Shown: positions 1-9,111 of the stretch, piece after piece
Numbering within the stretch: position 1 is the first letter of the stretch
Layout: each line of letters begins with the position of its first letter
The notes under the pieces: generated by a model
What the model was told of the DNA's origin: nothing
The model's database searches: none
Seen by the model: the letters and a program-made list of their open reading frames with translations, nothing else
Translations under genes and position numbers: made by a program
Assembly (NCBI GenBank): GCA_903900935.1
Contig: CAIUOX010000041.1
Location: 1 to 40,887 of the forward strand
Length of the DNA stretch: 40,887 bases
Reading direction: 5' to 3'
DNA from: an uncultured bacterium
Lineage (GTDB): Bacteria; Patescibacteriota; Minisyncoccia; Phycocordibacterales; PALSA-1337

Positions 1-49
1 AGGATTGCCATATCCTAGCAGATTATTCTCTTTTTGAAAATCAAAATAC

Positions 50-517
50 TTATTTCTTCACTTCCCCACCATCACCTTGGTGGTGATGGACGACATGCTC
101 ATGCTCAACAACTTCTTTGATCTCATCAACTTCTTTTTTCATTTCTCTAATAGTTGAACGGATTTGACCCAATTCGATCTCTTCTTCACTCACCTCTTTT
201 GCTGTTTTGTCAGCTTGTTTCTTTTGCCCTTTGAGACCACTGACAAGAATCGCATCACCAATGAAGTATGAGACAAACAAACCCGTCATAAGCAATACGA
301 TAATAGTAAACACCAAGTTGACCGGCTCATAAAAGAACCAGCCAAGGAAACCTCCCTGCTGTTGTAATATATCAGCCGTGTGCCACACCCCGCGCCAGAA
401 CAAAACAACAGCAACACCTCCAATAATCGTATACAGGATCGGATAACGACTAAGATGTCCGCGTACCTTGTCTTCAAACTTATCAAAAAATAAAATTATT
501 TTTCTGATTGTATTCAT
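50..517 (-). CDS. hypothetical membrane protein with C-terminal coiled coil and His-rich tail
   Basis: 155-aa ORF with two hydrophobic segments and a charged helical C-terminus; no recognisable family. Confidence 0.7.
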   Translation of the reverse strand: MNTIRKIILFFDKFEDKVRGHLSRYPILYTIIGGVAVVLFWRGVWHTADILQQQGGFLGWFFYEPVNLVFTIIVLLMTGLFVSYFIGDAILVSGLKGQKKQADKTAKEVSEEEIELGQIRSTIREMKKEVDEIKEVVEHEHVVHHHQGDGGEVKK

Positions 518-554
518 ATAGTATTACATTATTCCCTACCACCTGCTTACCTGC

Positions 555-630
555 TGGTCGGAGCGCCGGGATTCGAACCCGGAGTCTTCTGTTCCCAAAA
601 CAGAAATGTTAGCCGTTACACCACGCTCCG
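555..630 (-). tRNA. tRNA-Pro(UGG), CCA encoded
   Basis: Minus strand CGGAGCG...CGCTCCG-A-CCA; anticodon stem TCTGT/ACAGA with loop TTTGGGA; T-loop GGTTCGAATCC. Confidence 0.93.
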
Positions 631-671
631 TGATTGAACTATCCTAGCACACTATATGATTTACACAAAAA

Positions 672-1082
672 TTAGAGTATCAAATCTTGTAACCATTGAA
701 CCTTCCCTGTTTTTTCAGCCATATTCAAAAATACACACAATACATGAAATTTGAATGAAACATCTGTCCTACCAAACTTCTCCTCAAGATACGTCTCAAT
801 AATCCTTCTCAAATGCCTGACTTTGAGTCCATGAACATTGTCTTCGGGTTTATGATCCTCGAGATTGGCCAAAGAATCAATCGAAACGCTTTTGACTTCA
901 AAGAAGTGAATCATCCCTCCTTTGACAGCAACAATATCGAGTTCACCCCATGCACGTAGATAATTACGATCCGTAACGAGAAAACCCCTATTTTCAAGGA
1001 ATCTCGTCGCAACACCTTCTCCAATATCGCCTTTTGCTCTTTTATGCATAAAATTACACGTGAAATGTTTCTTGTGAAACAT
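672..1082 (-). CDS. YraN/UPF0102 family endonuclease-like protein
   Basis: KGDIGEGVATRFLENRGF...RNYLRAWGELDIVAVKGGMIHFFEVKSV matches the UPF0102 pattern (GELDIIa...FVEVK). Confidence 0.85.
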   Translation of the reverse strand: MFHKKHFTCNFMHKRAKGDIGEGVATRFLENRGFLVTDRNYLRAWGELDIVAVKGGMIHFFEVKSVSIDSLANLEDHKPEDNVHGLKVRHLRRIIETYLEEKFGRTDVSFKFHVLCVFLNMAEKTGKVQWLQDLIL

Positions 1083-1238
1083 GATATTGATTTTTAACCA
1101 TATTTATCATGACTTTTAAATGACTTATTCTATTAAATGGCTCAAAATAAGGGTTTAGTCAGAAAATACCTATTAAAGACCATCAAAATGACGAAAGTAA
1201 GCCGTATAAGTCGTCTTTGATGAACACAATGCACAGGG

Positions 1239-1247
1239 TTATCCACA
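1239..1247 (+). promoter_or_regulatory. perfect DnaA box TTATCCACA (followed by TTATGAACA at 1249-1257)
   Basis: Exact match to the consensus DnaA box in intergenic DNA. Confidence 0.5.
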
Positions 1248-1434
1248 GTTATGAACACTGACCAACGATTTTAAGCCATTTATTCACGGTCATACCCACT
1301 TACAGAAAAGACAGGCAAATATGTCTGTTTGAATACCAAAATAACATCTATGGCTTCTTAAATAAGGCTAGAATGAAAATAGCAGAAGATTATTCCTGTA
1401 TCGTATTGTCTTTAATTGTTTTTTACCAAACCTG

Positions 1435-1505
1435 TGCGGGTAGGGAGAATCGAACTCCCGACACGACATTGGCAATGTCGCGTTTTACCACTAAACTACA
1501 CCCGC
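1435..1505 (-). tRNA. tRNA-Gly(GCC), CCA not encoded
   Basis: Minus strand GCGGGTG...TACCCGC-A; anticodon arm CGACA-TTGCCAA-TGTCG; T-arm GGGAGTTCGATTCTCCC. Confidence 0.92.
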
Positions 1506-1591
1506 TTTAAATTAAATGAACGTTAAGAGTATACAGTATGTTTATTATTTTATCAAAAGTATTTTCATTAACTAATGATTATTTAACCTTG

Positions 1592-1663
1592 TGCGCCCGG
1601 AGGGATTCGAACCCCCAATATTAGTTCCGAAGACTAGTGTGATATCCATTTCACTACGGGCGC
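1592..1663 (-). tRNA. tRNA-Arg(UCG), CCA not encoded
   Basis: Minus strand GCGCCCG...CGGGCGC-A; D-arm GTGA/TCAC; anticodon loop CTTCGGA; T-loop GGTTCGAATCC. Confidence 0.92.
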
Positions 1664-1686
1664 GAATTTCGGCTTTGCGAAATTCG
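1663..1686. repeat. 9-bp perfect hairpin (cgaatttcg/cgaaattcg) next to tRNA-Arg
   Basis: Inverted repeat 1663-1671 / 1678-1686 with 6-nt loop. Confidence 0.5.
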
Positions 1687-1839
1687 GATCAAACAATTTC
1701 TTTTTCCTAAAAAAAGTCGAATTGAGACCAGAATTTCCTCCCATCCCAAGAAAAATCGTGGTGACCCAGATTACTTCTTGCCACTGAATACTACCTCAAT
1801 TAGTAAAAAAGCCCAAATTATACTACAATTACTAGTATT

Positions 1840-3333
1840 ATGACTTCTAATTCAGTCAAACATACAACTATACCGAAAGAAGTACGTGAAATCGTCACAA
1901 CCATAGAAAAGGCAGGTTTTAAGCCATATTTGGTTGGTGGTTGTGTTCGCGACTTTTTTCTTGGCCGAAATCCAAAAGACTGGGATATAACGAGTAATGC
2001 AAAACCAGAAGATATTCAAAGTCTATTCATCAAAACTGTCTATGAGAACGTATATGGCACTGTAGCAATCATAAATGAGATTACTGATGATCCAACACTC
2101 AAAAATGTAGAGGTGACACCATATAGACTAGAATCATCATATTCTGATCGCCGACATCCAGACAATGTAACATTTAGCGACAAGATCGAAGACGACCTCA
2201 AACGCCGAGACTTTACGGTCAATGCAATTGCAGTCAATCTCTCTGGCGAAGCCATAAAAGACATTATAGACCTATATGATGGGATTAGTGATATAAAGGA
2301 CAAAATTATTAGAACAGTAGGGAATCCAGATGATCGTTTTACTGAAGATGCTCTGCGAATGATGCGTGCAATCAGATTGTCAGTTGAACTTGATTTCACG
2401 ATTGAAAAAGCTACTTTTACTTCAATAACAAAGCAAAATAAGCTCATAAAAGATATATCTATAGAGAGAATACGGGATGAATTTACTAAAATCATCTTAT
2501 CTTCACAACCAAAAAAGGGAATAGAGCTTCTCCATGAAACAGGACTATTAAAGCATGTAGTGCCTGAACTCGAGGTTGGTATAGGTGTTACACAGAATCA
2601 AGCTCATACCTTTGATGTGTGGGAACATCTTCTAAGAAGCCTGCAGACAGCTGCTGACAAGAATTGGGGGCTAGATATAAGGCTTATAGCACTATTTCAT
2701 GATATAGCAAAGCCAAAAACAAAGGGTTTTTCACATGAAACAAAAGTAATAACATTCTATGGCCATGAAGTAGTTGGTTCACGTGAAACACGCAAAATAC
2801 TAGAGAGAATGAGGTTTTCACGTGTAATCATTGAGAAAGTTGTAAAACTAGTACGTTGGCATATGTTTTTCTCAGATACAGAACAAATAAGCCTATCCGC
2901 TGTTCGCAGAATGATTGTTAACGTAGGTAAAGAAAATATATGGGATCTTATGAATGTACGCATATGCGACCGTATAGGGACAGGAAGACCCAAAGAAGAC
3001 CCATACCGCCTAAGAAAGTATCATGCAATGATAGAAGAGGCTCTCCGAGATCCAATATCAGTGGGAATGCTCAGGATTGATGGTAAAGACCTAATGGAAA
3101 TGATTCACGTGAAACCTGGACCAAGAATAGGAAATATACTTCATGCATTATTCAATGAAGTTCTTGATACCCCAGAATTAAATACTCTAGACTACCTAGA
3201 AAAAAGAGCTATTGAGCTCAATAAATTACCAGACAAAGAACTTGATATACTCGGTGAAGCTGGTAAAGAAAAAAGGGAAGACGTTGAAGACGAACAAGTA
3301 AAGGAAATAAGAAAAAAACATAAAGTTGTCTAG
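1840..3333 (+). CDS. cca: CCA-adding tRNA nucleotidyltransferase / poly(A) polymerase family with HD domain
   Basis: LVGGCVRDFFLGRNPKDWDI, RRDFTVNAIAVN, DALRMMRAIRLSVELDF, and HD motif ALFHDIAKPKT. Confidence 0.93.
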   Translation: MTSNSVKHTTIPKEVREIVTTIEKAGFKPYLVGGCVRDFFLGRNPKDWDITSNAKPEDIQSLFIKTVYENVYGTVAIINEITDDPTLKNVEVTPYRLESSYSDRRHPDNVTFSDKIEDDLKRRDFTVNAIAVNLSGEAIKDIIDLYDGISDIKDKIIRTVGNPDDRFTEDALRMMRAIRLSVELDFTIEKATFTSITKQNKLIKDISIERIRDEFTKIILSSQPKKGIELLHETGLLKHVVPELEVGIGVTQNQAHTFDVWEHLLRSLQTAADKNWGLDIRLIALFHDIAKPKTKGFSHETKVITFYGHEVVGSRETRKILERMRFSRVIIEKVVKLVRWHMFFSDTEQISLSAVRRMIVNVGKENIWDLMNVRICDRIGTGRPKEDPYRLRKYHAMIEEALRDPISVGMLRIDGKDLMEMIHVKPGPRIGNILHALFNEVLDTPELNTLDYLEKRAIELNKLPDKELDILGEAGKEKREDVEDEQVKEIRKKHKVV

Positions 3334-3336
3334 TAA

Positions 3337-3380
3337 ATACGTAAAGGACATAGTTATCCACAGCTATGTCCTTTACGTAT
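3337..3380. repeat. 17-bp perfect hairpin with DnaA box TTATCCACA in the loop
   Basis: atacgtaaaggacatag (3337-3353) / ctatgtcctttacgtat (3364-3380); loop ttatccacag. Confidence 0.85.
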
Positions 3381-3956
3381 ATTAGTATAGGACATACAAT
3401 TACCTCAGATTCAGTTTGTTGTCCGAGGAGATCTTCAGAAACATGTAACTAAAAATATTGGTTTTATGTTCCTGAAGATCAAGCAAACATTGTTCTTTCA
3501 AAAATCTGGGTAGGCTTCTAAGTTGTTCGTGAAATCAATAAGGGGCATCTTTTATGCAACCTTCGATTGCTTTTACTTGTTTAGCATCTTTCTTCAATAT
3601 ACAATCATACGTCTCCCCACGGAGAACGAAACATTCATTTTTGAAAGTGCTGCGAAAACTCTAATAGGAATCGTCTGGCGAGCAATCGGGTACGCCATTT
3701 GTACTCGCACACAGGTCTGTGGACCTTAGTTCTTTCGTCCCAAATCGATTTCAAAATCGCGTTATGCTCTTCCTTCTGGAATCGCCACTGACGCGATTTT
3801 TCTTTCCCTAGAAAAATCAGAGCAAAACCAGATTTTATAGTGTAATAAATCGGCAAACCAAAAGGTAAAAATTATTACACCACACAAAAAATACCCTTTA
3901 AATGGGGTGCAAAAAATACCTATTTTTATATAATATGTTGATGTAGAGCCATTTAA

Positions 3957-4754
3957 CTATCCAATAAAAATATCAATAGGACAATGGTCTGAACCAATTA
4001 TTTCATCAAGGATTCTGGTTTTTGTCACTAGCTTCAAGGCTCCTTTGGAAGCAAAAAAGTAATCAAGTCTCCATCCTACATTGCGTTCTCTAGCAAATGT
4101 TTTCATATCCCAATAGGTGTACTTACCTAACTCATTCTTGTGAAAAAATCTAAACACATCTATGTAGCCGGAGTCAATAACTTTGTCGAACCATGCACGC
4201 TCAATAGGAAGAAAGCCCGTATTCTCAGAATTCTCTTTTGGGCGCGCCAAATCGATCTCTGTATGTGCAGTATTTATATCTCCGGTAAATATAACCTCGT
4301 ATCCCTTCTTTTTCTGAGTATTTATGTATTTCAGAAAATGATCGTAGAAACGCAACTTAAAATCAAGACGCTCTGGGCCACCAGCGCCATTGGGTATATA
4401 AGTGTTGATAACAACAAATTTTGTCTTTGATTCTTTTGTACTAAAGTCTTTATCAAAAAAGAGAGCAATAAAACGACCTTCTTGATCTAATTCATGGAAA
4501 CCAAAGCCAAAATCAACTTTATCTGGTTTTATTTTTGAATATACAGCAACACCACTGTAGCCTTTACGACCTTTTGAATGATCGAAGTATGAAAAATAAC
4601 CATTTGGGTTACGGACGCCTTCTTCGAGCTGTTCAGCCTCAGCTTTTACTTCTTGAATACAATAAATATCTGGAGATTCATTCAAGAACCAATCAAAAGC
4701 ACCTTTTTTCACATTTGCACGAAGGCCATTCACATTCCATGAGATGATTCGCAT
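3957..4754 (-). CDS. xth: exodeoxyribonuclease III (AP endonuclease, EEP family)
   Basis: MRIISWNVNGLRA...YCIQEVKA...GRKGYSGVAVYSK...TGDINTAH...WRLDYFFAS...GSDHCPI. Confidence 0.94.
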   Translation of the reverse strand: MRIISWNVNGLRANVKKGAFDWFLNESPDIYCIQEVKAEAEQLEEGVRNPNGYFSYFDHSKGRKGYSGVAVYSKIKPDKVDFGFGFHELDQEGRFIALFFDKDFSTKESKTKFVVINTYIPNGAGGPERLDFKLRFYDHFLKYINTQKKKGYEVIFTGDINTAHTEIDLARPKENSENTGFLPIERAWFDKVIDSGYIDVFRFFHKNELGKYTYWDMKTFARERNVGWRLDYFFASKGALKLVTKTRILDEIIGSDHCPIDIFIG

Positions 4755-4796
4755 GAAAACAGTATGAATGAAAAAAGAGAAAATGAAAAGAGGCTA

Positions 4797-5720
4797 CTAC
4801 TTTCTTTTATTATGAAACTGTTTGTGTACTCTCTTGAGCTCACTATCTGTTACGTGAGTATATATCTGCGTTGTACTGATATTGGCATGACCGAGAAGCA
4901 TCTGGACCGAACGAAGATCGGCACCATTACCGAGAAGATCTGTAGCAAAACAGTGACGAATCACGTGTGGGGTTACTTTTTTTGAAATACCAGCCTTGAT
5001 AGCGTAATATTTCACAATTCTCTCAATAGAACGCTTTGTGAGCCCAGTTTCTTTTGTTTTATTTGATTCTGCACTCCCAACTTTTATAAATAAAGGATCA
5101 TCTGGGTCAATACGCTTGGCGAGATATGCTTTGATTGATTCACGAGCCATATCAGAAATAAATACAACACGAACCTTGTCACCCTTACCACGAACAGCAA
5201 ATTCATCGGCTTTCAAATCCATATCTCTCGAAAGGGAACAAAGCTCTGACACACGCAAACCTGTCGAAAATAAAAGCTCTAATATGGCTCTATCACGAAG
5301 TGATTTCAGATCAGTACCATTTGGAGCTTCGAGCAATCTTTTTAATTCATCAGAAGAAATAAGATCAATTTGACGATCACCAACCTTTGCCAACTCTATA
5401 TATTCTGGTGAAAGAGTTTTTATATTACGGCGAGCCAAAAATTTTAGAAATGCTCGTAGAGAAATCAAATAATAATTTTGTGTCTTTTTCTTCAGTGTTT
5501 GGTTTGAAGCATTTTTCAAACCAGTTGGTTGACGGTTTAACCAAAGACGGTACTCTCGTATCAGTTCTGGTGTGATATCTTTTGGGTCTTTTATCTTTGC
5601 AAATTCAATAAACCTAGCGAGATAATGATTGTAATTCTCAACAGTCTTCACAGAACGGCCTCTTTCAATCTCGATATATTCAAGAAACTGTTGTTTTAGG
5701 TCATGAATATTGTGCGACAT
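4797..5720 (-). CDS. xerC: tyrosine recombinase, XerC/XerD-like
   Basis: N-terminal SAM-like core-binding domain; catalytic LLFSTGLRVSEL, TPHVIRHCFATDLL, LGHANISTTQIYTHV. Confidence 0.9.
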   Translation of the reverse strand: MSHNIHDLKQQFLEYIEIERGRSVKTVENYNHYLARFIEFAKIKDPKDITPELIREYRLWLNRQPTGLKNASNQTLKKKTQNYYLISLRAFLKFLARRNIKTLSPEYIELAKVGDRQIDLISSDELKRLLEAPNGTDLKSLRDRAILELLFSTGLRVSELCSLSRDMDLKADEFAVRGKGDKVRVVFISDMARESIKAYLAKRIDPDDPLFIKVGSAESNKTKETGLTKRSIERIVKYYAIKAGISKKVTPHVIRHCFATDLLGNGADLRSVQMLLGHANISTTQIYTHVTDSELKRVHKQFHNKRK

Positions 5721-5807
5721 GAATATATTCTAGCATATGAGCCAAAATAAGAGGTAATATCGTACAAACTTGCGGGCACCACTCATTCATGCTACTATAT
5801 TTCGACT

Positions 5808-6074
5808 ATGTTAACGACACGTCAAAAGACAAAGATAATCAAGGAAACAGGCATTCACGACAAGGATACTGGCTCACCAGAGATTCAAGTCGCACTTTTA
5901 AGCAAGAAGATTGCCGAACTGACTGATCACCTCAAAAAACACAAAAAAGACAACCATTCACGCCGTGGCCTCCTAGGTATGGTCGCTGATCGTCAGACAC
6001 ATCTCGTTTATCTCAAGAAGAAATACCCAAAGCGCTACACAACTATCATCAAGAAATTGGACCTCAAGAAATAA
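5808..6074 (+). CDS. rpsO: 30S ribosomal protein S15
   Basis: DTGSPEIQVALLSKKIAELTDHLKKHKKDNHSRRGLLGMVADRQTHLVYLKKK. Confidence 0.97.
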   Translation: MLTTRQKTKIIKETGIHDKDTGSPEIQVALLSKKIAELTDHLKKHKKDNHSRRGLLGMVADRQTHLVYLKKKYPKRYTTIIKKLDLKK

Positions 6075-6077
6075 TCT

Positions 6078-6104
6078 GAAAAATTGGCGCAAGGCCAATT
6101 TTTC
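6078..6104 (+). terminator. intrinsic terminator-like hairpin after rpsO
   Basis: gaaaaattggc-gcaag-gccaatttttc, 11-bp perfect stem with T-rich 3' arm. Confidence 0.8.
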
Positions 6105-6229
6105 TTTGAGGCACATAAGGTGTACACTTAACATAGTGAGGAACTTTTACAAATAAATAATCATTTTTAATACAAATATCGGCATACGTATTTTTTACTT
6201 TTGCCTTTTTACTTTTAACTTTAATTTAC

Positions 6230-6748
6230 ATGTCAATAATCAAACACAAAGAACAACGCGTTGGTATATTTATCGATGCACAAAATCTCTATCATAGTGG
6301 CAAAAATCTATATCACTCAAAGGTCAATTTTGGAACTATTGTCAAAGACGCACTTGATGGTCGCAAACTCGTCCGCGCTGTCGCATATGTCATCGCCACA
6401 GAAGCAGGCGATGAAAACGCTTTCTTCGATGCACTCACAAAAATGGGCATAGAAACAAAAGTCAAAGACCTTCAAATCTTTAGCTCTGGTGCCAAGAAGG
6501 CAGACTGGGATGTTGGATTGGCTATCGATGCAGTCAAACTTTCACCAAAGCTTGACTCAGTCATTCTGCTTACTGGTGATGGTGATTTCTGTCCGCTAGT
6601 TGAATATCTCCAAATGAATCAGGGTTGCCAAGTCGAAGTCGTCTCATTCGGCAAATCTACTTCAGCAAAACTTATTGAAGTTACAGATCACTTTATGGAC
6701 TTGGACGAGAATCCAAATAAGTATTTGATAAGGTCTGGGAAGAAATAA
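6230..6748 (+). CDS. NYN domain (LabA/DUF88-like) putative nuclease
   Basis: VGIFIDAQNLYHS...KADWDVGLAIDAVKL...VILLTGDGDFCPLVEYL. Confidence 0.85.
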   Translation: MSIIKHKEQRVGIFIDAQNLYHSGKNLYHSKVNFGTIVKDALDGRKLVRAVAYVIATEAGDENAFFDALTKMGIETKVKDLQIFSSGAKKADWDVGLAIDAVKLSPKLDSVILLTGDGDFCPLVEYLQMNQGCQVEVVSFGKSTSAKLIEVTDHFMDLDENPNKYLIRSGKK

Positions 6749-6753
6749 TTGGA

Positions 6754-6872
6754 TTGACAAGGCCTACCCTTGTCATAGTTTTTTTGCTACATTGTGTAGG
6801 CAAAGTAGCATTACCAACTAACCGCCTCCAGATAGGCAGGTTTGAAGATATGACAAGGGTAGGCCTTGTCAA
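6754..6872. repeat. 24-bp perfect inverted repeat with 71-nt spacer upstream of pnp
   Basis: ttgacaaggcctacccttgtcata (6754-6777) and its exact reverse complement (6849-6872); each arm is itself a 7-bp hairpin, the first followed by TAGTTTTTTT. Confidence 0.9.
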
Positions 6873-6908
6873 CACCATTCAAGTCTGAAATCTGAAGGCG
6901 AAACTACA

Positions 6909-9050
6909 ATGACAAAGAAACAATATTCGATCGAAATCGGTGGCAAGATATTATCAGCCGAATTCAATGACCTCGCAGAAAACGCTGATGGATCAGTTAC
7001 TATTCGCTATGGAAATACAGCGGTACTCGCAACTGCCGTTATGGGTGATTTGAAAGATGGAGATTTCTTTCCACTCACTGTTGATTTTGAGGAACGCTTC
7101 TATGCAGCAGGAAGAATTCTTGGTTCACGATTCGTACGTCGAGAAGGAAAGCCGTCAACAGAAGCTATTCTTTCTGGACGTATAATTGACCGAACTATCC
7201 GCCCACTCTTCAATCAGCGAATGCGCAATGAGGTGCAAGTGATCGTAACTACCCTTGCGATAGACCAAGATGACCCAGATGTAATATCTGTTATTGCGGC
7301 ATCTCTCGCACTTGGAACATCATGTATTCCATGGAATGGACCAGCGTCAGCAGTACGCATCGCCAAAGACCATAACTGGTTCACTAACCCTGATTATGCA
7401 ATGCGTGATGAAGCAAAGATTGATATTGAATTGGTTGCATGTGGAAAAGATGGAATGATCAATATGATCGAGGTAGCTAGTAGGGAGGTAAGTGAAGATC
7501 TTATGAATGAAGCGCTCATTCGTGCAAGTGAAGAAATAGAAAAAATCCAGACATGGCAGAAACAAATCATTGCAGAGATTGGTAAACCAAAAACTAAGAT
7601 CATGTTACCAGAGCCAACACCAGGAACAAAAGAGTTGTTCAAGGTAGAAATTACACCAAAGCTCAAAAAGTACATCATGAGCAATACACCAGGGCATGGT
7701 CGTATTGATGAAATAAATGGTATCTGGTCAAAAGTATTTATAGAAAAGTTCCCAGATGGTAATGTTGCGATGGCACAAGAAGTATTTGAAGAAGCTGTCA
7801 ATGAACTACTCCATGAAGAAGCTATCAAAAATGGCAAACGTGCTGATGGTCGTACACTTGATCAGGTTCGTCCACTATTCGCACAAGCTGGTGGTGTTTC
7901 ACCGATGCTTCATGGCTCAGGAATCTTCTACCGTGGTGGAACTCATATACTTTCAGCTCTTACGCTTGGAAGCCCTGGAGATGCTCAGGTACTCGATGGT
8001 CTCATGGAACAACCAGATAAGCGCTTTATGCACCATTACAATTTTCCACCATTCTCAACCGGAGAAACAGGGCGTGTTGGTGGTACAAATCGACGAATGA
8101 TCGGACATGGCGCACTCGCAGAAAAAGCATTGATTCCTGTTATTCCAGCAAAAGAGATATTTCCATATGTTATTCGTATCGTCTCTGAAGCAATGGCGTC
8201 AAATGGCTCAACTTCTATGGGTTCTGTTTGTGGATCAACATTGGCGCTCATGGATGGGGGTGTTCCTATCAAAGCTCCAGTTGCAGGAATCGCTTCGGGC
8301 CTCATGATGAAGAGTGCTACTGAATATAAAGTACTCACCGACATACAAGGTCCAGAAGATCACCATGGTGATATGGATTTTAAGGTCGCTGGCACTCGAA
8401 CAGGCATTACTGCAGTACAAATGGATGTAAAGGTTGGAGGAATTCCACTTAAAATCCTTGCTGAAGCTTTTGAAAAGGCTAAAATAGCTCGCTTTACTAT
8501 TCTTGATGTAATCGAAAAAGAAATTGCTACACCAAGAGCAAAGATATCTCCTCATGCACCTGAGATTATTGTTATGAAGATCAAACCTGATCAGATTGGA
8601 CTAATTATCGGTTCAGGAGGAAAAACTATCAATGAAATCAGAGATACTACTCTTGTAGAGGACATCACAATAGAAGATGATGGAACAATATTCATTACTG
8701 GCAAGAATGAAACTGCACAAAAAGCAAAAGATATCATCTACGGAATGACAAGAGAATACAAAACAGGAGAAAGATTTGATGGGGAAGTAACTCGTCTTAT
8801 GGATTTTGGTGCTTTTGTAAAGATTGGTCCAAATTCAGAAGGATTGGTTCATGTCTCTGAAATAGCTTCTTTCAGAGTTGAGCGTGTAGAGACATACATC
8901 AAAGAGGGTGATAAAGTTCCTGTTGTTGTTAAAGAAGTTGATGAAAAAGGTAGAATAAACCTCTCTATCAAGGCCGCAAATCCAAACTTCTTCACAAAGA
9001 AAGAAGAACAACCTCGTCCACCGCGCACCGATTTCAAAAAAAGATACTAA
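6909..9050 (+). CDS. pnp: polyribonucleotide nucleotidyltransferase (PNPase) with KH and S1 domains
   Basis: Two RNase PH domains (FFPLTVDFEERFYAAGRI...), KH (IGLIIGSGGKTINEI) and S1 (GEVTRLMDFGAFVKIGPNSEGLVHVSEIA). Confidence 0.97.
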   Translation: MTKKQYSIEIGGKILSAEFNDLAENADGSVTIRYGNTAVLATAVMGDLKDGDFFPLTVDFEERFYAAGRILGSRFVRREGKPSTEAILSGRIIDRTIRPLFNQRMRNEVQVIVTTLAIDQDDPDVISVIAASLALGTSCIPWNGPASAVRIAKDHNWFTNPDYAMRDEAKIDIELVACGKDGMINMIEVASREVSEDLMNEALIRASEEIEKIQTWQKQIIAEIGKPKTKIMLPEPTPGTKELFKVEITPKLKKYIMSNTPGHGRIDEINGIWSKVFIEKFPDGNVAMAQEVFEEAVNELLHEEAIKNGKRADGRTLDQVRPLFAQAGGVSPMLHGSGIFYRGGTHILSALTLGSPGDAQVLDGLMEQPDKRFMHHYNFPPFSTGETGRVGGTNRRMIGHGALAEKALIPVIPAKEIFPYVIRIVSEAMASNGSTSMGSVCGSTLALMDGGVPIKAPVAGIASGLMMKSATEYKVLTDIQGPEDHHGDMDFKVAGTRTGITAVQMDVKVGGIPLKILAEAFEKAKIARFTILDVIEKEIATPRAKISPHAPEIIVMKIKPDQIGLIIGSGGKTINEIRDTTLVEDITIEDDGTIFITGKNETAQKAKDIIYGMTREYKTGERFDGEVTRLMDFGAFVKIGPNSEGLVHVSEIASFRVERVETYIKEGDKVPVVVKEVDEKGRINLSIKAANPNFFTKKEEQPRPPRTDFKKRY

Positions 9051-9111
9051 AAAGGACTTAGAACCTACTGAGTATTTCTGTTTTATCCCACACGCGCTAT
9101 AATAACCTGAC

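Noticed and set aside
2040-2495. Antisense ORFs inside cca, pnp, ruvB, uvrD and other genes
   Set aside because: Shadow ORFs on the opposite strand or in other frames of strongly supported genes; biased composition and no recognisable families.
3523-3856. Overlapping small ORFs 3523..3729 (+) and 3635..3856 (-)
   Set aside because: Overlap each other on opposite strands, no family features, region looks non-coding.
4797-5720. Xer recombinase as a prophage or integron integrase
   Set aside because: Housekeeping neighbours, no att-like repeats or phage genes; fits a chromosomal XerC/D-like protein.
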